This document shows, one piece after another, positions 22,655 through 36,437 of a stretch of 64,000 nucleotides of DNA. Both the position numbers and the translations under genes were made by a program. How positions within the stretch are numbered: position 1 is the first letter of the stretch; every line of letters starts with the position of its first letter. This DNA comes from Pollenia angustigena (lineage: Eukaryota > Arthropoda > Insecta > Diptera > Polleniidae), in NCBI GenBank assembly GCA_930367215.1, contig OV884057.1, forward strand, positions 199,257,621-199,321,620. The letters are read 5' to 3'. The notes beneath the pieces were generated by a model, which was not told the DNA's origin, did no database searches, and was given only the letters and a program-made list of their open reading frames with translations.

Positions 22655-24693
22655 ATCAGTGGACTGAGAATGGTACGACGGAGTATATACTTAACAATAT
22701 GACTATGACAAGAGGACGGACAGGAAAAAAATAATGTTAAAAACATTACACTTGCATTTTTGTGTTAATGCAGTCGTATGATGTGATGATAAGTGTTTTA
22801 TGGGAACTATCAGCAAAGTTGTAAAGGTCTATTCGCTTGTTGTGTCGTATGTAACACTGAGAAATTTTGAAAGCCTAAAGAAATTTCAATTTCAAAATTC
22901 TAATATAATTCTAATTTGCGGTAAGTTTTTTTACTTGCGGTCTACACCTAACATAAAATGACTTACTTTAACACTAACTTTAAGTTAATGTTAAGTGAAG
23001 AGTGCTCATGTTTAATTCTTTTATAAATTAAATTGACGTTTAAGTTTGACAGCTAGCTTTTTTGTAGTTTCTTTTCGCCACTTTGATTTTATTTGATTAT
23101 TTTAAACTTCACATAATATACATTAATCCCCAAATTGCGGAGAGGCTTTGGACTAGGAAATAGTTTTTGTCTTAGACTTAGAATGCAATTGCTTTCTAAT
23201 AGAAATACATTTGAAGCGGAAATAAGATATTGCTTGCTACCAGACGTTAATAAATAAGCAACGTGGGATTCGTGCTTTCTTAATCAAAGCAGACTGAACT
23301 ATTTTTACTAACGTTTCTAATTTCACGCTCCAGTGCATTTTAAGGCTCTCGCTACGACCCTTAGCATCACTTAATAAAATAAATCATTCGTCTAATTGCG
23401 TTTTCTTTTCTAAAAAAAGTGTTGCATAAGTGTTACATGTGACTTGGCAACATTTTTAAATGCTTCCCTAATTTTTAAGAAGTGCTTCATATTTTACGTT
23501 TACAAAAGAACACAACTTTCGGCATTAAACAATTAACTACAATTTGCGCAAGATAAATTCAATTACAGGTGGTGGCAAGACTACAACAATCCAAAGCCAA
23601 CAGAAACAGATGTTTTTTGAATTGCATTGTTAGTGTTTACGGCTCGAAATTGCCACCACCTTGTACGGAATTCGCCTTGATCTAGTGCTGCACTCATGCC
23701 CCTTTATTTAAAATGAATGTTGCACATGTAGCATTTTTTTTAGTTTTAAAGGGAACATCATCAGAAAAGAACGATTTACACTTTTAAAATAACACATGTT
23801 TTTCAGAAAAGAACGTTAAAAAATTTAAAAGGTGGAATAAATGCAGAATTTTACTCAGAAAAGAAAACGCCATAAGGCTTAGCAGAAATTTGGTCTTACG
23901 AGTAACATTTTTGACAAATACTGTTATATCAGATGTTTCATTTTTCTGATCGAAGTTTTTAGAATTCATTACAAAATGTTTTCTTTATTGAGACTTATCT
24001 ACACCGATTAGCTCATACACAATCAATCAGTAAGGTTTGCCATCACATACATATGTACGTACATCTGTATGTATTTCAACAATTGGTGGCGAATATTGAG
24101 AAAATTCAACATCAATAAATATCTGCACTCCTTCTTTTGGATATACAAGGCTTGCTCACTCCATTCCATACTCACATCTTTTTTACACACAATGTCACTG
24201 CGGGGTAAGTCTTCCGCTCTGGCTTCCTTCGCAGTAACATGAGAATGTTTAGTAACTGGATCAAAAAAACAGTGTGAATGAAGTATTTGGGTACTGAAGT
24301 AATCAATAGCAAAAAAATTATTTATGTTCTTTTAAATAATTTAACCCACTACAAATTAGTAAAATCAAATATAATAGAAAACAAACAAATATGAAAGATT
24401 ACATAAAACAATTTGTTTGTATTTTTCAAAAATGTTCGTGACATACAAAGTATTTAATCGAATACCGTTAAGAAAACGAGTTAAGTAGTCAAAAGTGTAA
24501 ACATTTTTCAACACGTTTATTATTTGCCATCAGATGTTGCCTTTATTTTACGAATTTTTACAAATTTTGCGTTCGCGTACTTTTTTGGACAACAGCTTTT
24601 TGTGAGAGGAAAATTTTCAGTTTACTCATTTAGTGCATTTATTTTAAAAGTACTGAAACTCACCTATTAAGAACATACATTTTGTCCATATCA
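22655..24693. other. No gene recognised; small palindromes only
   Basis: Non-coding A+T-rich DNA. A hairpin of about 100 bp has AGGTGGTGGCAA (about 23569) opposite TTGCCACCACCT (about 23651), possibly a tiny MITE. The stretch at 24400-24640 resembles part of the element at 38704-39762 in reverse. Confidence 0.4.
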
Positions 24694-24846
24694 AGACGAA
24701 TTCATACAGGTGACCGCATCAGAGGGAGATATAAAGATATAGTTATGCTAGCCGTCCTTTCTATATTTTGTGTTCTAAATGTCAAATATGTCCATACAAT
24801 TACAGCCCTTATGACTCTTTCTGTGGCCACTTGTATGAATTCGCCT
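24694..24846. mobile_element. 153-bp MITE with GAATTCATACAGGTG ends
   Basis: AGACGAATTCATACAGGTGA at the left opposes CACTTGTATGAATTCGCCT at the right. Single left-end copies (GCGAATTCATAAAGGTGACC) lie at about 36651 and 36748 inside the 33.4-37.8-kb transposon. Confidence 0.65.
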
Positions 24847-25601
24847 CGGACCAAATTAATTATTTAATTTTTTTTTTACTAGAACTGCAAATTTTTAACT
24901 AAAAATTGAGAGATTGCATGGTTACAATCGAAATATGGCCAACCTGTCCGTGAAAACCTGGTTTCGGTTCCCAGCTCAGTCAAGAATGAAAAATTATCAA
25001 TTACGACCGCATTTACATTTATGCAATTAACGCCGAGTTTTTTTCTATTTTCTTTTAAAGCAGGTGCTACAAAACTCTTTTCACATTTACATTTAAATTT
25101 GTTTGAAGCATTTTTTCAACTTTTTCAACCCCGTTTTCTTCCCTACACCTCTTGCTTACAAACAAAAAGTTGCATGCGAAAGTTGTGGCGTTAATTGCAT
25201 AATGTAAATATGGTCTAATTCTACTTAATTTCATGTTGCAAAATTCCTTTCTTCATAAGAAAAATTTAATAAAGCACTCAATAAACTGAGTGATTTTTAT
25301 AAAAAAAATTTCTAAAAAATCAATAGCCTGTCAACTGGAAACAGCACATAAATTAAATGAACTTTAGCCTGATTAAAATATCAAAATTTGGATTAAAAAT
25401 TTTTGTTTTAAAACAAGATTAAACAATGTTTTAGAAAAGCTTTCTATTGGTAGAAATTAATTAAAATTTTCCTATTTTAAATACAAATAGAAGAATTAAT
25501 CATAATATATACATACATACTACATTTAATATTTAGCAGCATTAGCAATGACAATAGCTGCATTGCAGTTACGGTCGTATAGTAACAGATAAATACACAG
25601 T

Positions 25602-25621
25602 CAGACAGACAGACAGACAGA
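25602..25621. repeat. CAGA microsatellite
   Basis: Five perfect tandem CAGA units, followed by a related TAGT. The rest of 24847-26487 has no other feature I can support. Confidence 0.8.
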
Positions 25622-26487
25622 TAGTAAGGCTTTACTGCAAAGCAAAAAACATTTTTTTGCAAACAAATAACGACAGCATCATCATCAATCCATCCATTCA
25701 TCCATTTGAGTAAATATTATAAGCTTTACCAAAACTCGCACGTTTCGTACCAGGCACAACAATTTTTTTGAAATGCAATGCAACCAATGTCTGCAGTGTT
25801 GCCATTTTTAAAAGAAAGAAAATCGTGCAGGGTACATACATTTAAGCGGAAAAAATACGAAAAAATTCAAATTTGTAATAAAATTTGAAGTTTTACTTTT
25901 AAAAGAACACATTAACAAAATTGGCACTCAAAAAAAGGCCTAAAGGCAATTTTAAAAAATATATACATATATTTTTTTTTTTTTAAATATCTGTTTTATA
26001 ATTGTCATCATCGGACTAAAAAAACTGTTTTAATTAAAAACTTAGATTTTTTATAAGTTTGTTTTGAATTAGTTAAACTAGAATGCAAATTGCAATTGCA
26101 GCAAAAAATTTCATTCTTGTTTTATACATTATTTAATTTGGAATAAAGAATAAGCTGAGGTTAAAGAAAGTCGATTTAAATTTTTCGGTTTAAAAAAACT
26201 CTTTAAGCTAAATGTTTTTTTGACTTTGACATAAGAAAACGCACTGCAAAAAAATACTTTAATTGCAAAACAAAAAACGCCACAAAAATGCAAAAAGAAA
26301 CTTAAAGGGTAACGAAAAGAAAAAAGCGTCATAAAAGTTTTGCGTTTTAAAGGCAAAAAAAAGTTGCCAGACCTGCGATAATGTTTGCCGTGAATGGGTT
26401 TGGTATTTGTTTTCTCTAGAAATAATAACGACTGAACTAAGAATATTTTTAAATTGAAATATAGTTCAGAAAATATAGTAAAAACCT

Positions 26488-26732
26488 GGGGTCTTATTAC
26501 CGCATACGATATCGAGCAAAATTGATCGAAATTTTTTATTTTGGTATTATGGCTCTCGATATCGAATGAAATGTATCGTAATTTGAGATGATAACATTCG
26601 ATATCGAGTAACCAAAGACATTACATCTCTCTACTTTTCATTCGATACGTCAGTTTCTATCGTATGCAGAAAAATACGATAGTTTACTCGATACGATAGC
26701 TTACACGATATCGAATGCGGTAATTAGGACCC
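26488..26732. mobile_element. 245-bp MITE rich in CGATATCGA palindromes
   Basis: Ends GGGGTCTTATTACCGCAT and ATGCGGTAATTAGGACCC. ATCGATATC-like palindromes (CGATATCGA, ATACGAT) recur about ten times through the interior. Non-coding. Confidence 0.7.
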
Positions 26733-26896
26733 TGGCATTTTTAATAATACTTCTGCATTCATTTTTTATTAATCAATACAGATTGCAAGACACTGGCGAA
26801 GAACCAAGTGAGCTAAGTTCTTGACGTTTGCCCAAGGAAATTAAGACAATAAAACATTTTGTACTCGAAATCATGGTTGAAAATCGAAACGTATAT

Positions 26897-27125
26897 GGGT
26901 ATTTCCACAGAAAAGTCTACTTTTTGTCACGACAGCAAACATTTTTAATTGTTTCTCTAAGAATAATGAAAATATTAATTACTTTTTTGCATTTTGTTTT
27001 AAAGCGCTACTAGCTTTACATAAAATGAAAGGGAGGAAACATTTTAAAACCATGGTTCTAAAATACAAGACGTATTGATTGGTATTGTAACGTGACAAAA
27101 AGTAGACTTTTCTGTGGAAATACCC
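26897..27125. mobile_element. 229-bp MITE with ~35-bp TIRs
   Basis: GGGTATTTCCACAGAAAAGT...TTTGTCACG at the left is repeated inverted at the right (CGTGACAAAAAGTAGACTTT...ATACCC). The interior open frame is incidental. Confidence 0.75.
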
Positions 27126-28560
27126 TTATCGGTATCGGTATTAAATAATTTATTATTTCGTTATTCGCAATTCTGTTATATCTATATGCTGATGCAAAAA
27201 CCTTTATATCATTTTAATTAATTTTATTTGAAAAAAGAAACCTAGAAGGGGTCCAAATGACTAAGATGACCCATTTTTTTCATTTTGACAATTATCAAAT
27301 TTTATTAGAAAAGTGAAAATAATCTTAAATATATATAATTAAATTTATTGCTTTTACGGTATGTTTATAGCAAATATAAGTTTCTGAACTTACTTAATTT
27401 TCTTTCCCAGCTTTGGGATTTAAGATAAAATGAGTTTAAATCAATATGTTGATATTTAATGGTTCGAAAAGGTAGCTTCGTAAAAAATTGTTATTTTTAT
27501 TCTTAATATAAAAAGTTACACTATGCTCGAATTTGAAATTTTTTAACATGCTGGGCACCGTACCCTTAAAGCTGAGTACGCTTAATTCAATGGGGATGGT
27601 AATTTTTCGAAAAACTTCTCAACGCAATGTGAATTGACCGACCCTCTAATTTTTTTTGCATTTGCCCTCCCAAGTTTTATATCAAATGTGTACCTATGGA
27701 TGCGTTTTTTTTTTTTAATCAATTAATGCAAGTTTTCTCGCAGAGTTTCAGAAAAATTCAATATCCATTTAAGCTTAAAATCTAGAAGTAAATAAAAAAG
27801 GTAAAAATAGGACAATAACGTCATTCTTTATAATTTGCCATCTAACTATCGTAAGTTGCATATCAATAGTTTCGTGTATCAAATCATGGTTCAAAACGTA
27901 AAATGACTCAATTCCGTAAGGTTAAATAATGTTATGAGCGGCAGTTAGAAAATAACGCAAAACCAGTGATAAAGTCATAACAAATTTAAAGAATTTCGAT
28001 ATTCAAGATTTTTCTATTATTTGTAGAACTCTGGCATTTTGTTTATTTGCTTTTGGTCTTTTGTTAAAAACTTCATGTGGCAACATTTTCTTATTGGAAA
28101 AAACTAATTGTAAAGGGAAAGGAATTTATTAAACAATGATACGAGGGTAGTGTAAGTTAAATACAGAATAACGTAATTGTTAAAGTAAAATACATATTGA
28201 CTTTTGATAAAAATAGGAGTCATATAAAAAAAGTTGTTTATGAATAAATTAAATGAACGCTGTACTTTTTTTTAGAAAAAAAAAAAAGAAAAGGGAAAGG
28301 AAAGGAAAGATAATGAAAATATCTTTGAAAAAATATCCTGAAATAAAATCATATGTTTTAAATTTTTTACATTTTAGTGTATTAGCGTTACGTTTTCACG
28401 GTTGTTCTGCGAATGATTTTTACAAAAAATTGAAAAATAGGAAACTTTTTTTTATTTTTAGCGACCAACAATGGTACATTTTTTGTCAATTTAAAAGTAT
28501 TATTCGTATCAAAATTGTTAATAATCTACGTCTTTCTTCGTAAAGGCACTGCAGGCGCCA
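27126..28560. other. No feature recognised
   Basis: A+T-rich non-coding DNA. Open frames such as 28253-28543 are lysine/phenylalanine-rich products of poly-A/T tracts, with no domain. Confidence 0.4.
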
Positions 28561-29560
28561 AATTTAAGAATTTTAAAAAACCGCGTTTTTTTTTGTAATT
28601 TTATTAAACTAACCCGTTTTTCAGTTATTCGAATATATTTTGTGCAACCTCCTCCATTTTCGAAATAACGGTATATCTCGAAAACAAGAGCTAACCTAAA
28701 AAAACGGTAAGCACCATTGGATTTAGCGTACCCGAATTATTAAAACGCCATGTGCCCGGCTTGTCTATTTTTTCAACTAGCACAGTGTTATTGTTAGATG
28801 TATTTAATATATTAAGATTTAATAAATAAATATTGAGAAAAACAATTTTTCTCAAAACATACTTGCCCCTTATCACCATCGATTAAGGGGGCTTCCATAC
28901 AAATATGGCGGTTTAATGAAATTCTCAAAATTTGTCCCCTGCAGCGACTAGGATGCCCCTAGAAAGATCAAAACCAACCCGACCTTTTTCACCTCCTTCA
29001 TTTGTTTCTAATATACCTAATATAGCAAATAAGTAGCTATATCCATTTCTTAAGGGATCCCCCATCCAAAATTTTCAAAATAGGCTAGAAATATATAGAA
29101 GATAAAGTCCCATAACTGCCTCGGAATCGTATGACCGACCTCCATTAGTATTTCGTCCTTAGCATTTTCGAAAAACATACCTTTCCTATGGGGCTCCCAT
29201 AGAAATATGGCGTTTAATTAAATTTTGAAGAAGAATTAAAAATTTGTATCTTTTGTGAATAAAATCAAAAGTTGTAGACAGATTTTTTCATTAATGGCTA
29301 GTTTTATTTGTAACTTTGTTTTCTATACGTGTAGAACAAATTAGAAGCATAGCAGCATTCCAGGGCCAATTTTTTATGCATTTTCAAGGAACAAAAATTT
29401 CGAAATTTTGCTAAAAAAATTATTTGTTTTTTTTGCCAAAAAAAAATTATTTTTTTAAAACGACTGCGCATATAAGAAAAAGTTGTTCCTTGCTTAAAGG
29501 TAATTTTATTGCGGAATTTCGGTGCTACATGTGGTTATTTTGAATTTTCTATAATATTAG
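28560..29560 (+). repeat. Dispersed repeat, copy 1 (GGGGCTTCCATACAAATATGG)
   Basis: Contains internal repeats of a block with GGGGCTTCCATACAAATATG (about 28888, with weaker versions near 29050 and 29195) and CTTGCCCCTTATC. The segment TTTTGTGAATAAAATCAAAA and the region after it match 60150-60860. This is probably an old transposon with internal tandem units. Non-coding. Confidence 0.55.
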
Positions 29561-30060
29561 ACTTAGATAGACATATAAAATTATAGGTGCAGGGTTTTGA
29601 GTGAATGATAACCTATACTATGAAAGACGTTGTTACTTTTATGCTTCCCAACTGGCACTTTTTGAATATTCTTATAATTGGACCTAAAAACATAAAATAA
29701 AACAGGCATGGTCCTGAGCGAATGAGAATCTATGGGAGGCAACTTTTTGAAACTGGGTGAGAATCTATAAGGGAATTTATTGGTACTTTTTTGCTCTTCA
29801 ACTGGTAGTTTTTGAGTTTTCGCTAGTATTTAACCTAGAAACATAAAATTAAACATCCAAGGTCCTGAGTCCTGAACTGTAAGAGGGTTCCTTTTGGTTC
29901 TTTATCTGGTACTTTTTGAATGTTATTATCTACTTAACCTACTCAAACAGAGTCCAGACTGATTGGGAAACTATAAGAGAAGGTACTTTGATAGTTTCTG
30001 ATTTTGTTTTATGTATTTTGTACTAAAAAAATAAAATTGAGCATTAACAAATTTGAGTGA
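29560..30060 (+). repeat. Dispersed repeat with GGTACTTTTTGA units
   Basis: Repeated blocks (TTGGACCTAAAAACATAAAA, GTCCTGAG.GAATGAGAATC, GGTACTTTTTGA) with spacing near 120-150 bp match those at 17690-18310. Confidence 0.5.
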
Positions 30061-31487
30061 AAGATAACATATGGACCGGAGGTTGATCCCTCCCAAATCG
30101 GAATTCTACCACTGAACAAACACTAGTTTATATTATTACTCATGTTTACAGGTATGTTTAAAATTTAGTTACTTAATTTTGTAATGCCATTTTAAAAACA
30201 CTTCTGCGACAAAACTCATCTGAAAATGCTAATTCATACTTCAAGTTGTTAAGTTTCTGCATACAGCAATAATTATTAAACACACCTCGTATGTTAAATG
30301 CATGCCATAGACCGGGAATATGTAAAATAACTTGTATTATAAATATTGTAATAAGTATGTTTTTTTAATTTCTTTATCTCAAATTCAAACAAATAAATTT
30401 TTTTGGTTTATATCAAAAAAATTTTCAATTAAATTGCGTTATACAAGAAACAGGAAAATGAGAGATTACAAATGAACATTTTTTTTAAACTTACATCTTT
30501 TCTTTGAACTAATTTCAAACTAGTTCAAAATTTTGTATGACATAATTTAATAGTAGAAAAACTTGTACATACATATGTATCTTGTTTTTGATTTTATATG
30601 CAAAAAAAACTTACAGTTTCTGTTTTTTAGAATTCAAAATAATATTTTACATTCACTTTTAAGTGATTAATAAGCAAACATTCACTTTGCAATAATTATT
30701 TGCTTGTTCCCAATTAAAGCGTTTTAAACATGTATGTATGTACATATGATGAAAACAATTAAACAAAAAAATAACAAAACTATTCTTTATTGAATACACG
30801 TACACTGTTTTTCTAAATCGAATTTAATGATTTGAATTGATTTCATTCCCAAAGCAATTCTCAACGAAATACACACGCGTACTTTACGCTTTAACGTATA
30901 AAAATGATCTGTGCTTTATACTCGTAACGATCTGTTTTAACTCAATTTGGGCAGTTATTGTACTCTTCTATGGTCTGACTCTATGCCTTTAGAAATACTA
31001 AATTTTTCGTTGTTATATGGTTTTTAAATCGTTACTCAAAAGCTCATTTCCGTCGGTTAACGTTTATTTGCTAGCACCCTACACTGACGTATCATTTATG
31101 ATCATGTTTGCTTTGTTGAATACTCTTGAAAGTAGGACTAGTGAAAATTGGTACTGACACTTTTTCCGTAAAAAAGGGGGAAACATCTGCAGTTTTAAAA
31201 CAGCTGGTATGATTTTAAGAAAATTTCCCATATCTATGGCATAAGTTTATCCAAGTTTGACGTTAAAACCTATATATTATACGCTCTAAAGAAGGGAATT
31301 TTGAATCTGTGCGAAATTCAAAATGATCACACATTCTATATCTTTTTTGTCCGAATAAAAGGAACGTATAAATTGAAATTTTAGGGAAGATTTCTGAAAA
31401 GATTGTTACCAATTTATTGTTTTGTAGCTTAAAAAAATATAACTTTGACAATTTAAATTTTTTAACGTTCATAATTTTTTCAATTTT
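30061..31487. other. No feature recognised
   Basis: A+T-rich DNA. I see no coding exon, and the only repeats are simple A/T tracts. Confidence 0.4.
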
Positions 31488-31930
31488 TTATATCCTCTAC
31501 CTCTAGTGCTGAATGTGGGTATACTAAGTTTGTCATTCCATGTGCAACTTTTTTTAATATACATCTAAGACACCATAAAGCATACATTCTGGGTCCTTGA
31601 ACTCACAGAAAATAATAATTTTTATGGGATTAAAATTCAGTGCAATCGGAACAGAAGGAAAAGAGTTATTAACCAAAATGTGAAACGACCTCCTTAAAAA
31701 GTTGAAATTTTTATTATAAAAACTTACATGAACTCGTGACAGAATGCACCGATTCTTAAATTTTTTCAAAATTTTGTGAATATCGCCACATAATATATCA
31801 TTCGACCCATACCCAATCTCGGAAAATACTTAAGCCATAGCAAAATTTGGTCGGTTATAGTTTCATAAGATTAGAAAGCACTATGCCAAATTTCGTGAAG
31901 ATCGGATTAAATTGACCATATACCCCATAT
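31488..31930 (+). mobile_element. Helentron-like family 1, decayed copy
   Basis: Begins with a CCTCTACCTCTAGTGCTGAA/GTGGGTATACTAAGTTTGTC terminus like that at 14665 and retains one weak internal unit (TTTCGTGAAGATCGGATTAA near 31890). The other terminus is missing, cut by the element that starts at about 31931. Confidence 0.55.
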
Positions 31931-32815
31931 ACACAGAAAAAATTATTTTTGCAATTCAAACAAAAAATTTGTAGAAACAAACAATTTTTTGTCTGAAATC
32001 GGTCCTATAAACAAATTCGCATATTCAAACAATTTATTTGCATTTTGTTTATTGAAAAAAACACCGATTTCTTCAAACAAATAATTTTACTGAATCAAAC
32101 AAAAATTTTACTGAAATTCATATAAATATCAAATAAATAATTTTGCCGAATCAAACAAAAAAGTTTTTGCACAAGCAATGACGCGCACACAAGCAAGCAC
32201 TGTTGGTGAAGATGAAGCAGATTAGAGCAAATTTTTTTGTTGGAATAATTTTTGAACGAAGTCTTATTTTTATTTATACTGTACCTACACACAATGTTTT
32301 TCTTCATCACTCACTGTTGCTGCATCCTTTCCTTTGCTAACGAAGAAGAAATTTAACCAAAAACGGCGGCAGACCGACTCGATATGTTTTTCGTCATCAT
32401 TCTACTTTTGTATTTGATGTATTTAAGCAAACAGTTTGAAAAAATTGAATACGGGATTTTGTTTTTTTTTCCAACTTTGAAACCAACCAAAAATTTATTT
32501 TGTTTCTTATAATGTTGTCGTTGTTTCTGTTGTTTAAAAAGAGTGAAACGTTTTTTTACCTGCTATTGTTTTTTTACTACAAACCTCGTCAGGTTTTTTT
32601 TAACATTTTTCTTATTGCTGTACTTTTTTAAAGCGTCCAAAAATAGACTGCATGTGTTTTTTGTTGTAGTTCTTATATTTCACAAAAAGAAGTGTTGATC
32701 ACGATCAAATAAAAAAATGCAAAAAGACGACAACATTAAAAAGCATTAAATATTTCATACAAAATTATGAAAACTTAAAACCAATAACGCGTAAATTATA
32801 TTATATTCAACATTT
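31931..32815 (+). mobile_element. ACACAGAAAAAATTATTTTT element, copy A (3'-truncated)
   Basis: Starts ACACAGAAAAAATTATTTTT and is collinear with the complete copy at 41498-43046 until about 32815. It lacks that copy's right TIR and the 41770-42348 insertion, so it preserves the uninterrupted sequence at that point. Non-coding. Confidence 0.65.
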
Positions 32816-32861
32816 TTCTTCTTTTTTCACTTGATAGCACACCACTACACACTTTATACCC

Positions 32862-33218
32862 CTGCAGATAATATTGGACTACTTGATCCATTTTGATGAA
32901 ATGGATTTCTCCCTGGAATGGTCCAATGTTATGCAAGCATGGACCATGTCATTGTTAAAAAGTGTTTGTTGTAAGACAACATGTCTTCGTTTTTTAACGA
33001 CATGTTTTCGTTTTTAAACGACTTCAAAACTAATCCTCTTGAGTATACCATGGAGTAGTTTTAAGACTACTCCTTTGTAAAAGGAGCTGGGTTATATGGT
33101 CCTACCCTAGGCCATCTTATTGTTAAATAGACATACGTTTGGGTTACTTTTGGACTTGTCCTAGTCCCTTGTGGACTACTTTTTACAAGCGTGTTTGGAC
33201 TGGTCCTGTTATTTGCAG
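32862..33218 (-). mobile_element. CCCTGCAAATAA-ended element, copy 2
   Basis: Inverted relative to the copy at 2756-3127. Its ends are CTGCAGATAATATTGG and CCTGTTATTTGCAG. It shares GAAAACGACATGT-type words and the CCTAGGCCATCTTATTG block. Confidence 0.65.
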
Positions 33219-33463
33219 GGATGTATAGTATGTACTGAGTAACAGGATTGTCTATAACTTGTTAGTTTTTAAACAGTTTTTGTTAATTTGGTTTTTTGCT
33301 CATATCAATAGCAATCTAATCCGGACTATATGTGGTATTGATTTATAACAATCGAGGGTTTTTAGAAACCCCATTTCAACATACGAACGCACAAACCGAC
33401 ATTGTGTTATCAACTGCGCTACTCATAATGACCTAAATTATACATATCGTCGGTTGATTATTT

Positions 33464-33745
33464 AATTGTCGTATGTGGATTCCGATAGTTTCGAGTAAAT
33501 TGAGTTTGAAGTTTGAACTCTTATAAAATTTTTTTCAGCAAAGCGATTTTCTTTAAATTTTAGGAGGGGAAACTACTAATATTTGACTAGTTAATTTAAA
33601 AGTTTGATGCCTATAACTCATTTGGGGTAGAAAATATTTTGACTTTTGTTCAGAATTAAATTGTCGTATGTGGCAAATGGGAACGTTTTTGTCATTTAAA
33701 TAGCTACATACGACATTTTGCTTCCGAAATGTTTACATACGACAT
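33464..33745. repeat. Left subterminal ACATACGACA motif cluster
   Basis: Four copies of TTGTCGTATGT or its complement ACATACGACA, at about 33466, 33661, 33706 and 33735, in both orientations. Together with six copies at the right end they are likely transposase-binding sites (inference from the arrangement). Confidence 0.7.
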
Positions 33746-34344
33746 TTAAACACTAAATGTATTTGAAAAGTATCAAGATATTATATAAGTAAGGAAATAA
33801 TATATGTATTATAGTTACGTATCTAATTTTTTTAGTTACCCATTAAAACATACCCTAGGTTTTTGGGGGTGGCACTTTTTCGAGGACATTAAAACTCTTA
33901 ACTTTATAATGAAACATATTTTATTTCAGTCTTTTCAAAAAAAAAATAAAAAATTAAATATAGAAAACAATAACTCGTCTTCATCGACAAAATTTTAAGA
34001 TTCGAAAATCAATTAATAAAAGAAAGTAGTTAACAATTAAGAGTATCAATTCAATTAACACAAATAATAATAAAAACAAAAACTTATATACTCTTCATAA
34101 CAAACTTAAACTTAAATAATTCATTGTTTTGTATTTTGACACTGCGTTAAATAATTAAAAAGGTTTTAGTCAAGTAAAATAAGCATACTAGGAATTTTCA
34201 ATACCCTGAAATCGCTCCAAATGTTTGGGTTGTTTGAAAATGCCTGGTATATAATTCTTTTACTTGACTAGAACTACAATATGTACTATGTGCCGCGAAA
34301 AGTACATTTTTATTGTAACGTTGTGTTATTTTCAACGATTAACA

Positions 34345-36437
34345 TTATTTTAAAACCGCATTAAAAAAAGCTCTGTCGTCGGGTTTCAAAAAAGGTATCA
34401 TGCTTTTCAAATCTTTTGATTTTTCAGAAGTTATTGCCTTTGGAGCAGCAACTGCTAATTTGGACTTTAAGATATCTTTGATATCCTTTTTGAATCGTAC
34501 ATTTTTATTTAAATTAGCATTCTTATAATTAATTTCTGTTCCAGAACCCTTATAAAAAATTTCGTATTTATGTGGTTGATATTTAATAAATTTGCACTTT
34601 GAAAATGGGAGCTGTTGAAAACAAAGTTGACTTGATAACTGAGAATACAACTTAAAATCAGAAGGCACCATCTGAATAATTTTTAATTTTACATTCTCGT
34701 AACCAAAATCGTTTAATTGTCTAATCAAAGAGACCGGGCTTCCAATTTCCATACGTCTAAGCTGTTTTTCGATTGTACTATGCACACAATCAACTTCCTG
34801 CACTAAGGAATGACCCGGTTCTGAGAACTTTTGCGTTATATCCTCAATATTTGAATTTAAGTGCAAAAAATGAAAAAGTGCTGTTGCCATTATTTGGTTC
34901 CTGTTCTGTGGAACACAAGAATCGCTCCACAGTATAATCCGCCTAATTTTAGGGTTATCAGCTACGACTCCAGTTAATATTTTGATTAGCCCACTCGCAA
35001 TTTCGTTCCCAGATCTACCATTCATAGTTTCGTTCCATATAGCGCAATACGTTAAGTTTGGAGTGTTTGGTAATATTAAAGTGGCAGTTAAATTAAAGGT
35101 AGCTAATTTCCTTTTATAAAAAAAGTTTGAACAGTAGCCTATCGGTAAATTAAAAACATTTTGCAAATCGAAACATATAATTGCATTTGATTCGTCAGTG
35201 TTTTGGCGATCAACGTCTCTTTCAGCCTTCATAAACAATTTTTCGTCCTTATGCTTCTTGTAGGCGTCTACATTTTTCGGATCTAAATTATCTTTGTTGT
35301 TCTTGTACATATAGCATTTATCACACAGATCCTTCTTTGGACGGTGAAAGGAAAGGTTGAAAGAGTAATTAAAAACATTCCTGTAAATATTGACGGACAC
35401 TGGCTGGCTAGTTTGTTCTTTGTATAAAGCATACATTCTCGCTACACTTAGATGACTTTCCAAATATTTTTTTTGGGATGATGCTCTACAGTAATGTGAG
35501 TCTAAAACAGGGAAACTGTTAATATGGCTTTTGACTTCCTCTATTTTCCCTTCATCAGTACCTTTTCTACCACGATTTTTTAATTTAGACGGTTTTGGTG
35601 CTCCAGTATCTTCATCGATATTAATAAAATAGTGATAAACTTTCCTCTCGCTTATTCCCAATGTATTAAGAAAGAATAACTTGCACGTCTGGATACATTT
35701 ACTACGAACTTGCAGGTTGTAGTGGTATGTATATTTTTTCTTGTTGGCTTCAAATTCTTCCGCTTGCTTCCGTCTTTTTATGCACTGAATTTTCTTTACA
35801 AAGGTTCCGAAAAACACCTTCTTTTCCTGCTCCTCTAAATCCCAAAATTGCCTTTTCACTTCAATTCTGTCAGCTTCGGAAATGTTTTTGTTGCATTTAT
35901 AAAAACATTTATCAGAGCATGCAGGGCGTACGCCTACCGTTTTAGCTGGAAAAACTTTGCCTTTATATCCAACATATGATTGGCCATGTTCACGCAACCT
36001 CTTTCTTATATTACATTTCCAGAGGTCAGATCTTTGCTGCCGCTTTTTACTTGTAAGCGTGGACGATGCAGAATTGCTTTCACTAGCTAATGGGTCAATA
36101 GAATTAAAATAAAGTAAGAAGGCCAACATACTTAAACTTACAAACATCTGTTGGTAAATCTCGCTCATTTAACTGAGGAGGACTATGACTCGAACTATTA
36201 GGAACAATGTTGTCTGATGCACTCGAATCCGAACCTGAAGGGCTGATACCTTGCGCAAATTTGTTATTTAATTTTCTGACCAATGCAGGAGAGTAATTTG
36301 AATCTAAAAACTCGTCATCGCGAGAAAAATCTAAATGTATATACATATAGTGTATGCAAAAATATAAATTGTATAACATCAGTTTACTTACCGCTTTGAC
36401 TATCGCTTTCACTCGTACTCAAAATTGCATCACTCAT
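34345..36437 (-). CDS. 658-residue transposon-encoded protein, putative DDE-type transposase
   Basis: Three exons: 36437-36392, 36330-36142 and 36086-34345. Introns of 61 and 55 bp have GTAAGT donors and TTTAG/TTAG acceptors. The joined length is 1977 nt, exactly 659 codons with stop. The first 80 residues are acidic and serine-rich (MSDAILSTSESDSQS onward). A Cys-rich segment lies at about 134-142 (CSDKCFYKC). LCDKCYMYK (about 332-340) looks like half of a zinc knuckle. The C-terminal half has ICFDLQNVF (Asp385), IWNETMNGRSGNEIASGL, ILWSDSCVPQNRNQ (Asp467) and EPGHSLVQEVDCVHSTIE (about 501-518). I associate this last pattern with a widespread uncharacterised metazoan family (I believe Pfam DUF7869; not checked). 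Asp385, Asp467 and one acidic residue of 509-518 are candidate RNase-H-fold catalytic residues; this is inference. The ORF is uninterrupted. Confidence 0.8.

Noticed and set aside
24191..24210. ATGTCACTGCGGG followed by GTAAGT on the plus strand, a possible first exon
   Set aside because: Only four codons, no partner acceptor or coding exon recognised downstream on the plus strand; a chance match is likely.
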